A stretch of DNA of 6,049 bases. Origin: an uncultured Chloroflexota bacterium (GTDB taxonomy: Bacteria; Chloroflexota; Chloroflexia; Chloroflexales; Roseiflexaceae). This document shows, piece after piece, positions 1 to 5,813 of the stretch. The stretch is from NCBI GenBank assembly GCA_903871975.1, contig CAIQIY010000518.1, forward strand, positions 1 through 6,049, in the 5' to 3' direction. The notes below the pieces were generated by a model, which made no database searches, was not told the origin of the DNA, and saw only the letters and a list, made by a program, of their open reading frames with translations. The position numbers and the translations under genes are program-made. How positions within the stretch are numbered: the first letter of the stretch is position 1; every line of letters starts with the position of its first letter.

Positions 1-244
1 ACCGCGTGATGCCCCGCAACAGGTACTGACTGTCGCTGCTCAGCCGCACCCGGGCATCGGGTGGCACGCGCCGCAGCCCCTCGATGGCTGCACGCAGCTC
101 CATGCTGTTGTTGGTCGTCGCCGGCTCGGCGCCAGCGTGCTCTTCCCAGTGGCCATCGCGACCGATCAGCACTGCCCAGCCACCGGGGCCCGGATTACCG
201 CTGCAGGCGCCGTCGGTCACGAGTTCGATGATCGCCGCTTCCAT
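1..244 (-). CDS. rnhA: Ribonuclease HI, N-terminal half (cut by left edge)
   Basis: Ribonuclease HI is a cytoplasmic, metal-dependent endonuclease that cuts the RNA strand of RNA-DNA hybrids, removing R-loops and primers. The 81 visible residues open with the family's first strand, TDGACSGNPGPGGWAV (residues 10-25), followed by TTNNSMELRAAIEGL (43-57) and SSDSQY (69-74). The carboxylates D11, E49 and D71 match the catalytic D10, E48 and D70 of the E. coli enzyme. The family is usually about 150 residues, so roughly the second half, including the fourth catalytic Asp and the flexible His loop, lies beyond position 1. The ATG at 242-244 is chosen because it sits just before the first strand and has a good ribosome binding site at 251-257. 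The gene is divergent from the membrane protein at 364. Identification is firm; only completeness cannot be judged. Confidence 0.95.
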   Translation of the reverse strand, partial: MEAAIIELVTDGACSGNPGPGGWAVLIGRDGHWEEHAGAEPATTNNSMELRAAIEGLRRVPPDARVRLSSDSQYLLRGITR

Positions 245-250
245 CGCTGA

Positions 251-257
251 TCCTTCT
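251..257 (-). promoter_or_regulatory. Ribosome binding site of rnhA
   Basis: On the minus strand this reads AGAAGGA, a strong Shine-Dalgarno match, with 6 bases before the ATG at 244. It decides the start of rnhA and argues against longer in-frame readings. Confidence 0.7.
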
Positions 258-287
258 GCTCATGCCGGTGTACCCGCGCCGCCCTGG

Positions 288-317
288 TTGCACGACCGGG
301 GGCCGATGCAGTACACT
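288..317 (+). promoter_or_regulatory. Possible sigma-70-type promoter for the 364-1110 gene
   Basis: TTGCAC (288-293) and TACACT (312-317) are separated by 18 bases. The first matches TTGACA at 3 of 6 positions and the second matches TATAAT at 4 of 6. It lies in the 119-base divergent gap between rnhA and the plus-strand gene, and would place a transcript start near 324 and leave a leader of about 40 bases before the ATG at 364. The match is modest and the organism's sigma-factor consensus is unknown, so this is a candidate only. A mirror-image TACACC occurs on the minus strand at 267-272 and could serve rnhA, but its partner hexamer is weak. Confidence 0.35.
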
Positions 318-353
318 GGGGCCATGCCACAGCACCGGGCTGCGGCTTGCCAC

Positions 354-359
354 AGGTGA
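354..359 (+). promoter_or_regulatory. Ribosome binding site of the 364-1110 gene
   Basis: AGGTGA lies 4 bases before the ATG at 364. The spacing is a little short but acceptable. It supports 364 over the in-frame ATG at 262, which would run back through the candidate promoter and add a non-conserved-looking, cysteine-containing leader. Confidence 0.5.
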
Positions 360-363
360 CACC

Positions 364-1110
364 ATGCCATCGCGCTCCGAAGTCATCCGCCGTGCCGCGC
401 TCGACCCCATCGCGCTGGGCACGCTCGGCATCGCCAGCATCGCCGGGCTGACCCTGGCGCTCTGGCTGTTGCCGCTGGGCCTGCTGGCCTACGCGGCACA
501 GGTGTTGCTGCTGCTGCGGGCACCGGCACCGGTGGCGCCACCACGCCCGACGCCGCGCCCCACGCTCGGCAGCGCGCAGCTCAATGCTCGCCTCGCAGCG
601 ATCGGCCGCAGCCGCGCCGCCATCGCCGAGAGTGCCGCCAGCAGTGCCGCGCCGCTCGCACGGCTGCTCGAGACGATCAGCAGCCAGGCGGGTGCGCTGG
701 TCGACGATGCCTGGCAACTTGCGGAGCGCGGCGAGATCATCGAGCGCTATCTGGCGCTGCTCGACATTCGCGCCATCGCCGGCGATATCGCGCGGCTCGA
801 GGCTCAGCTGGCCAGCACCAGCGACGACTACACTGCCGAGCAGTTGCGCCAGGCGCTGGCGGCACGCCGCGAGAAGCACGACAACGCCGTGGCGTTGCAG
901 ACGTTCCGCGCCCGGATCGATGCCCAGCTGCTGAACATCGGCGCGACCCTCGAGAACACGCTCGCCGAGACCATCCGGCTGCGCACTGCCGACGCGGTCG
1001 GTGCTGGCGATGGCGCCAGCGAGGTGGCACGCCGGTTGAGCGACCTGCGCGCCGACATGGACGCCTTCCGCCAGGTGCTCGATACCGCCGTACCCCGCGG
1101 CACTCCCTGA
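364..1110 (+). CDS. Unknown membrane-anchored helical (coiled-coil) protein
   Basis: I do not recognise this 248-residue protein and assign no function. Residues 1-14 are short and basic (R4, R9, R10). Residues 16-51 are almost entirely hydrophobic, broken at L36-P37, which suggests either two closely packed membrane passes (about 16-34 and 38-51) or one long one. Residues 53-66 are a proline-rich linker (seven prolines in fourteen residues). From about 68 to 243 the chain is Ala/Leu/Arg/Glu-rich with almost no proline or glycine, as in an all-helical body. The stretches 134-150, 158-207 and 219-240 have heptad-like hydrophobic spacing typical of coiled coils. There is no cysteine and no evident catalytic motif. 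The basic N-terminus suggests that this end is cytoplasmic; if the anchor is a hairpin, the helical body is cytoplasmic too. It is divergent from rnhA and convergent with uvrA, so it is probably a single-gene transcript. The start is taken at 364 for its ribosome binding site. That it is a real gene is likely, from coding bias and coherent architecture. Confidence 0.75.
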   Translation: MPSRSEVIRRAALDPIALGTLGIASIAGLTLALWLLPLGLLAYAAQVLLLLRAPAPVAPPRPTPRPTLGSAQLNARLAAIGRSRAAIAESAASSAAPLARLLETISSQAGALVDDAWQLAERGEIIERYLALLDIRAIAGDIARLEAQLASTSDDYTAEQLRQALAARREKHDNAVALQTFRARIDAQLLNIGATLENTLAETIRLRTADAVGAGDGASEVARRLSDLRADMDAFRQVLDTAVPRGTP

Positions 1111-1115
1111 CGCAC

Positions 1116-4100
1116 TCATTGCTCGGCGACCAGCTCGCGGGCCAGCAGTTCGCGCAGGAATTGCCCGGTGTGCGATTCGGCGACCTGGCTGACTGCGTCG
1201 GGCGTACCGCTGGCGATGATCATGCCGCCGCCGTCACCCCCTTCCGGGCCCACATCGACGATCCAGTCGGCAGTTTTGATGACATCAAGGTTATGCTCGA
1301 TGACGACCACGGTGTTGCCCTGGGCCACCAGGCGGTGCAATACGTCGAGCAACCGTTGCACATCGGCAAAATGCAGGCCGGTCGTCGGTTCGTCGAGGAT
1401 GTAGATCGTCGAACCTGTGGCGGTGCGCGCCAGCTCACGCGAGAGCTTGACGCGCTGCGCCTCGCCGCCCGACAGCGTCGTCGCCGGTTGCCCCAGGGCC
1501 AGGTAGTCCAGGCCGACATCGAGCAGCGTCTGCAGCAACCGACGGATGCGCGGTACCGCATCGAAGAACTCGATGGCCGTCTGGACGTCCATCTCGAGCA
1601 CATCGGCGATGCTCTTGCCCTTGTAGCGTACCTGGAGCGTCTCGCGGTTGTAGCGCTTGCCCTTGCACACGTCGCAACGCACCCACACGTCGGCGAGGAA
1701 TTGCATGTCGATGCGCGTTTCACCGTTGCCCTCGCAGGCGTCGCAACGCCCGCCGTGCATGTTGAACGAGAAACGCCCCTGATCGTAGCCGCGCAGCCTG
1801 GCATCGTTGGTGCCAGCGAACAACTCGCGGATCAGATCGAAGAGCTTGACATAGGTCGCCGGATTCGAGCGCGGGGTCCGGCCGATCGGCTGCTGATCGA
1901 TGTCGATCACCTTGTCGAGGTACTCGAGGCCGTGCAGGGCGCGGAACGGCCCGGGGCGCAGCTGTGCGCGGTTCAGCGCATTCGCCAGCGCCGGATACAG
2001 TGTCTCGGTGATCAGCGACGACTTGCCCGAACCAGACACCCCGGTGACTGCGACGAAGCTGCCGAGCGGCAGGCGCAGCGTCACATCGCGCAGGTTGTTG
2101 AGCGTCGCACCCTCGAGCACCAGCCAGGCCGGTTCGGCGTCGGTGGTGCGCAGCACCGGGCGCCGGCCGCGCCGAGGCAGCTCGGCAGTGCCCGCCATCG
2201 CGAGCCGGCGCGCCGCGGGCCGCGCGATGCTCAGCGCCCGTGCGAGGTAGCGGCCGGTGAGCGATGCCGGATTGCTCGCCACCACATCGGGCGGGCCGGC
2301 TGCCACCACCGTACCGCCCTTGACGCCCGCACCCGGCCCAAAGTCCACCAGCCAGTCGGCTGCCTCCATCGTCTCGATGTCGTGCTCGACGACGATGACG
2401 GTATTGCCCAGATCGCGCAGTGCCAGCAGCGTCTGCAGCAGTTTGCGGTTGTCGCGCTGATGCAGGCCAATGCTTGGCTCGTCGAGGATGTACATCACCC
2501 CGACCAGCCCCGAGCCGATCTGCGACGCCAGGCGGATACGCTGCGCCTCGCCGCCCGACAGCGTCGGCGCAGGCCGCTCGAGGGTCAGGTAGTGCAGGCC
2601 GACGTTGAGCAGAAAGCCGAGGCGCTCGCGGATCTCGCGCAGGACATCGGTGACGATCGTGCGCTGGGATGGCGAGAGCGGCGCGATCGCGCCATCACCC
2701 AGGTCACCGATCCACTGATGCACCGCGGCGATGCTCTGGCGGCACAGCGCATCGATCGCCGTGCCGCCGATCGTCACCGCCCGGGATTCGGCACGCAGTC
2801 GCGCACCGCGACACTCGGGACACGGCTGTTCCGACATATACATCGTGTAATGCTCGCGCGACCATTCGCTGGCAGTCTGGGCATAGCGCCGCCGGATCTC
2901 GCCGGCGAGCCCTTCCCACGGCCGGCTCACCTCGCCGTGTGACATGCCATCCTCGTCGCCCCAGCGGAAGCGAATGCGCTGCGTGCCGCTGCCGTGGATG
3001 ATCACGTGGTGCATGCCGGCACCGAGGTCTTCCCATGGCGTGTCGAGGCTGAAGCCATAGTGCGTGGCGATCGCCGCCAGGCAGCGATACATCCATGACT
3101 CACGCTTCTTGCGCAGCTCACCCCAGTATGGCACCGCACCCTCGTGCAGCGTGAGCGCCGGATTCGGCACCAGCAGCGCCGGATCGACCTCGAGGCGCGT
3201 CCCCAGGCCGCTGCACTCCGGGCATGCACCCTGCGGATTGTTGAACGAGAACGCCTGGGGCGTCAGTTCGGCGAACGAGATGCCGCACTGCGTGCACGCA
3301 TTCGTCGTGCTCATCAGCCACTCTTCGGCGGCGATGCCGGTTGCCTCGTTCGGCAGGATGCTGATCAGCACCAACCCTTCGCTGACGCGCAATGCCTGCT
3401 CGATGGCATCGGTGAGCCGGGTGATGTAGGCGCTACGCGCATCGCCGGCTGCCGCCTCGGCGCGGCCCTGCGGGCGTGTCGGCGCATCGTCCTCGGGCGG
3501 CGCAGCACTCGCTGGCGCCACCAGGCGATCCACGACGACCTCGATGGTGTGCTTGACCTTCTTGTTGAGCTTGAGCTCCTGCTCGAGCTCGCGAATCTCG
3601 CCGTCGACGCGCACCCGTACAAAGCCCGCCGCGCGCGCTTCGGCGAACACCTCGCGGTACTCGCCCTTGCGCTGCTGGATCAGCGGCGCCAGAACCATGA
3701 AGCGCGTCCCCGGTGCGATCGACAGCGCCCGGTCGACCATCTGTTCGGCGCTCTGCGCTCCGACCGGCCGGCCGCATTGATGGCAGTGGGGCGTGCCGAT
3801 GCGGGCATACATCAGGCGCAGGTAATCGTAGATTTCGGTGACCGTGCCGACCGTCGAGCGTGGATTCTTCGACGCACTCTTCTGCTCGATGGCGATCGCC
3901 GGCGAGAGGCCGCCGATATAGTCGACGTGCGGCTTCTCCATCTGCCCGAGAAACTGCCGGGCATATGCCGAGAGCGACTCGACATAGCGCCGCTGCCCCT
4001 CGGCGTACAGGGTATCGAACGCCAGCGACGACTTGCCCGAACCCGAGACCCCAGTCAGGACGACCAGCCGATCACGGGGCAGCTCAAGGTCCACGCCCTT

Positions 4101-4148
4101 GAGATTGTGTTCGCGTGCGCCGCGGATGACGATTGCGTCACGTGCCAT
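1116..4148 (-). CDS. uvrA: UvrABC excinuclease subunit A, damage-sensing ATPase
   Basis: UvrA dimerises, scans DNA for bulky lesions and loads UvrB in nucleotide excision repair. It is a cytoplasmic tandem ABC ATPase. Seen here: first Walker A G33-S40 (GVSGSGKS), Q89, cysteines C122/C125, the UvrB-binding region at about 131-245, zinc module C285-C288-C309-C312, a further pair C443/C446, signature LSGGEAQ 530-536, Walker B ending D556-E557 and H589. The second half has Walker A 703-710, zinc module C802-C805-C825-C828 (the DNA-contacting finger), signature LSGGEAQ 892-898, D919-E920 and H952. All key residues are intact, so the protein should be active. At 1010 residues it is about 70 longer than the E. 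coli protein (940). Much of the excess lies in an Ala/Pro-rich segment at about 210-243 and a basic linker at about 636-674. The start ATG at 4146-4148 has GAAGGGA 7 bases upstream. The gene follows cdsA after 90 bases on the same strand; its 3' end meets the convergent gene with a 5-base gap. No LexA-like operator was recognised. Confidence 0.98.
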   Translation of the reverse strand: MARDAIVIRGAREHNLKGVDLELPRDRLVVLTGVSGSGKSSLAFDTLYAEGQRRYVESLSAYARQFLGQMEKPHVDYIGGLSPAIAIEQKSASKNPRSTVGTVTEIYDYLRLMYARIGTPHCHQCGRPVGAQSAEQMVDRALSIAPGTRFMVLAPLIQQRKGEYREVFAEARAAGFVRVRVDGEIRELEQELKLNKKVKHTIEVVVDRLVAPASAAPPEDDAPTRPQGRAEAAAGDARSAYITRLTDAIEQALRVSEGLVLISILPNEATGIAAEEWLMSTTNACTQCGISFAELTPQAFSFNNPQGACPECSGLGTRLEVDPALLVPNPALTLHEGAVPYWGELRKKRESWMYRCLAAIATHYGFSLDTPWEDLGAGMHHVIIHGSGTQRIRFRWGDEDGMSHGEVSRPWEGLAGEIRRRYAQTASEWSREHYTMYMSEQPCPECRGARLRAESRAVTIGGTAIDALCRQSIAAVHQWIGDLGDGAIAPLSPSQRTIVTDVLREIRERLGFLLNVGLHYLTLERPAPTLSGGEAQRIRLASQIGSGLVGVMYILDEPSIGLHQRDNRKLLQTLLALRDLGNTVIVVEHDIETMEAADWLVDFGPGAGVKGGTVVAAGPPDVVASNPASLTGRYLARALSIARPAARRLAMAGTAELPRRGRRPVLRTTDAEPAWLVLEGATLNNLRDVTLRLPLGSFVAVTGVSGSGKSSLITETLYPALANALNRAQLRPGPFRALHGLEYLDKVIDIDQQPIGRTPRSNPATYVKLFDLIRELFAGTNDARLRGYDQGRFSFNMHGGRCDACEGNGETRIDMQFLADVWVRCDVCKGKRYNRETLQVRYKGKSIADVLEMDVQTAIEFFDAVPRIRRLLQTLLDVGLDYLALGQPATTLSGGEAQRVKLSRELARTATGSTIYILDEPTTGLHFADVQRLLDVLHRLVAQGNTVVVIEHNLDVIKTADWIVDVGPEGGDGGGMIIASGTPDAVSQVAESHTGQFLRELLARELVAEQ
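1453..1480 (-). repeat. 28-base direct repeat, copy in second ATPase half of uvrA
   Basis: Identical over 28 bases to 2539-2566. It encodes the end of a TLSGGEAQR signature (residues 890-899). The repeat reflects the ancient internal duplication of UvrA combined with constant codon choice, not a mobile element. Confidence 0.8.
2013..2033 (-). repeat. 21-base direct repeat, second Walker A of uvrA
   Basis: Identical over 21 bases to 4023-4043. It encodes GSGKSSL at residues 706-712. The identity is explained by the duplicated ATPase halves of UvrA. Confidence 0.75.
2539..2566 (-). repeat. 28-base direct repeat, copy in first ATPase half of uvrA
   Basis: Partner of 1453-1480, about 1.09 kb away in the same orientation. 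It encodes the first LSGGEAQR signature (residues 528-537). Confidence 0.8.
4023..4043 (-). repeat. 21-base direct repeat, first Walker A of uvrA
   Basis: Partner of 2013-2033, about 2.0 kb away in the same orientation. It encodes GSGKSSL at residues 36-42. Confidence 0.75.
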
Positions 4149-4155
4149 GGATCCG

Positions 4156-4162
4156 TCCCTTC
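4156..4162 (-). promoter_or_regulatory. Ribosome binding site of uvrA
   Basis: Reads GAAGGGA on the minus strand with 7 bases before the ATG at 4148. It fixes the uvrA start and shows that uvrA has its own strong initiation site rather than depending on coupling to cdsA. Confidence 0.65.
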
Positions 4163-4238
4163 ACGCGCGTCGTTCAGCGGGCCATTCGTCGCCCCATGCC
4201 ATCGGCTACGCTGCCAGGAACCAGGCGGATGCGGTGGG

Positions 4239-5132
4239 TCAGAGGAGGTGCCAGATGATCGCATAGTAGGTCAGTGGTGCGGCGAACAGCAGGCTGTCGA
4301 TGCGGTCGAGGATGCCACCATGACCGGGGATCAGCGAACCGGCGTCTTTCAGCCCGACCTGACGCTTGACGAACGATTCGGCCAGATCGCCGAACGGGCC
4401 GGCCACACCGGCGACGGCGCCGATCAGTGCACCCGTGAGTGGCGTGACCGGCAGCCCGAACAGCAGCGTCACGCCGGCACCCAGCGCGGCAGCCCCGATG
4501 AAGCCGCCGATGGCGCCTTCCCAGGTCTTCTTCGGGCTGAGGCCAGGCGTCATGCGATGGCGGCCGAAGCGATGCCCGGCGAAGTAGGCGAAGGCGTCCG
4601 AACCCCACGTCACTGCCATCACCATGATCAGCCACGCTGCGCCTGGTTCGATCAGCCCGGCCGGAATCCAGCCGGCTCCGAGCGGCGCGGTGATGTCGCG
4701 CAGCAACACCAGATAGCGCAGCAGGCCGCCGAGATACAGGCCGCCGGCGAGGCTGAATGCCCACTCGCCGAGCGCCCCCGTACGGCCGTGACGCGAGAGT
4801 GCAGCGACACGGCTGCCGATCAGCACGAGCGCCAGCGTTGCCGGCAATACGTCGACCGGCACCACTGGGCGCAACGCCGTCGCGACGACCAGCGCCGCCG
4901 CCATGGACGCCGCCAACCACGGGCGTACCGGGTGCCCGCCGTGGGCAAATGCCGCTGCCAACTCACGGACTGCCAGCAGCACCGCTACCACGACCACCAG
5001 CGCCAGCGACCAGCGGCTCCACACGATCATCACCAGCAACAGCGGTACCAGCACAAACGCGCTGGCCCAGCGCTGTGCGAGCGAGTTACGATTCTTCGGT
5101 GAGCCCACCGAACCGGCGTTGGCGGTGTCCAT
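4239..5132 (-). CDS. cdsA: Phosphatidate cytidylyltransferase (CDP-diglyceride synthase)
   Basis: CdsA is an integral membrane enzyme that converts phosphatidic acid and CTP to CDP-diacylglycerol and diphosphate, the branch point for bacterial phospholipids. The C-terminal family signature is complete at residues 253-279: S253, K256-R257, K262-D263, PGHGG 269-273, D276-R277 and D279. Upstream, D179-AFAYF and SPKKTWEG (199-206) are the other conserved blocks. Hydrophobic segments at roughly 25-38, 43-55, 72-87, 95-107, 125-144, 160-176, 207-227, 229-245 and 280-296 fit a polytopic membrane protein, and 297 residues is normal. The ATG at 5130-5132 is chosen because a polar tail of about 20 residues then precedes the first membrane segment. 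It overlaps the end of uppS by 47 bases and has only a weak AGG (5145-5147) 12 bases upstream, so translation is probably coupled to uppS. A GTG at 5106-5108 (residue 9) is the alternative start. Function is firm; the start is less so. Confidence 0.95.
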   Translation of the reverse strand: MDTANAGSVGSPKNRNSLAQRWASAFVLVPLLLVMIVWSRWSLALVVVVAVLLAVRELAAAFAHGGHPVRPWLAASMAAALVVATALRPVVPVDVLPATLALVLIGSRVAALSRHGRTGALGEWAFSLAGGLYLGGLLRYLVLLRDITAPLGAGWIPAGLIEPGAAWLIMVMAVTWGSDAFAYFAGHRFGRHRMTPGLSPKKTWEGAIGGFIGAAALGAGVTLLFGLPVTPLTGALIGAVAGVAGPFGDLAESFVKRQVGLKDAGSLIPGHGGILDRIDSLLFAAPLTYYAIIWHLL

Positions 5133-5808
5133 ATGCGTGTATTGCCTGACGTAACAGATCCGGCGTAAAGTCTGGCCAGAACGTGGGGGTCGTCCAGTAC
5201 TCGCTATAGGCCGCCTGCCAGATGAGAAAATTCGACAATCGCCATTCACCGCTCGTGCGCACGATCAGATCGGGGTCAGGCATGCCACGGGTCGTCAGAT
5301 GCGCTGCAATGTTCTGCTCGGTGAGCGCCTCGACGCCACCACCGGCGGCTACGATCGCACGCGCCGCATCGATGATGTCGGCACGCCCACCGTAGTTGAA
5401 CGCCACTGCCAGCGTCAATCGGACATTCTCGCGGGTCTGCGATACCGCCGTGTGGATCTTGGTGCGCAGCGGCGCCGAGAGGTCATCGAGGCGCCCCAGA
5501 TGGCGCAACTGCACCCCCTCGCGATGCAGGCTCTCGGTCTCACGGTCGATGAATTCGCCGAGAATGGCCAGCAGCCCCTGCACTTCGGCCGATGGACGCG
5601 ACCAGTTTTCGGTCGAGAACGCATACAGCGTGAGGTAGCGCACACCGACTGTGGCGCACTCGGTGACGATGCGACGAATGTTCTCGGTACCAGCACGATG
5701 CCCCGCCAGCCTCGGCAAGCCACGCTGCCGTGCCCATCGACCATTGCCGTCCATGATGATCGCGATATGCTGCGGGACGATTGCGGGTGCCGCTGGCTCG
5801 ACCATCAT
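5086..5808 (-). CDS. uppS: Undecaprenyl diphosphate synthase (cis-prenyltransferase)
   Basis: UppS adds isopentenyl diphosphate units to farnesyl diphosphate in cis configuration, making the C55 lipid that, after dephosphorylation, carries peptidoglycan and other wall precursors. The 240-residue protein has every family block: HIAIIMDGNGRWA at 14-26, with D20 the magnesium-binding Asp (E. coli D26); GHRAG 36-40 with H37; YAFSTENWSRP 62-72 with N68, W69 and R71; and RTSGEWRLSNFLIWQ 184-198 with R184 and R190, then E203. Length is normal. Two adjacent ATGs (5806-5808 and 5803-5805) could start it. GGAGA at 5819-5823 lies 10 bases before the first and straddles the last sense codons of frr. The start is only 5 bases after the frr stop, so the two are surely cotranscribed and probably coupled. 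It is followed by cdsA with a 47-base overlap. It is a soluble enzyme expected to work at the membrane surface. Confidence 0.97.
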   Translation of the reverse strand: MMVEPAAPAIVPQHIAIIMDGNGRWARQRGLPRLAGHRAGTENIRRIVTECATVGVRYLTLYAFSTENWSRPSAEVQGLLAILGEFIDRETESLHREGVQLRHLGRLDDLSAPLRTKIHTAVSQTRENVRLTLAVAFNYGGRADIIDAARAIVAAGGGVEALTEQNIAAHLTTRGMPDPDLIVRTSGEWRLSNFLIWQAAYSEYWTTPTFWPDFTPDLLRQAIHAYGHRQRRFGGLTEES

Positions 5809-5813
5809 CGTCG

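Noticed and set aside
262..363. N-terminal extension of the 364 gene to the in-frame ATG at 262.
   Set aside because: It would run through the divergent promoter region, puts a 34-residue Cys/Gly/Pro-rich leader ahead of the membrane anchor, and lacks a ribosome binding site as good as the one before 364.
1087..1101. Possible terminator hairpin (GCCG/CGGC stem) near the convergent gene ends.
   Set aside because: The stem is only 4 pairs, inside coding sequence, with no U-run on either strand.
217..1119. 300-codon minus-strand open frame opposite the 364-1110 gene.
   Set aside because: It overlaps the start of rnhA and gives a Gln/Arg/Gly-rich product without structure. The plus-strand frame has a ribosome binding site, a membrane anchor and a coherent helical body.
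2680..2693. 14-base perfect palindrome with a GCGATCGC core.
   Set aside because: It lies in uvrA coding Gly-Ala-Ile-Ala-Pro with the gene's usual codons. One copy in GC-rich DNA with many CGATCG sites is not evidence of a regulatory or HIP1-type element.
1119..2942. Long open frame on the plus strand opposite uvrA (607 codons).
   Set aside because: It is the antisense shadow of uvrA in GC-rich DNA. The translation is rich in Arg, Gln, Asp and His with no domain, while the minus strand carries complete UvrA motifs.
3144..5102. Long plus-strand open frame (652 codons) opposite uvrA and cdsA.
   Set aside because: It runs across two well-supported genes and their intergenic gap, with no recognisable domain. 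It is a compositional artefact.
5133..5249. N-terminal extension of cdsA to the ATG at 5247-5249.
   Set aside because: It would overlap uppS by 164 bases, and the added 39 residues are Arg-rich with no CdsA character.
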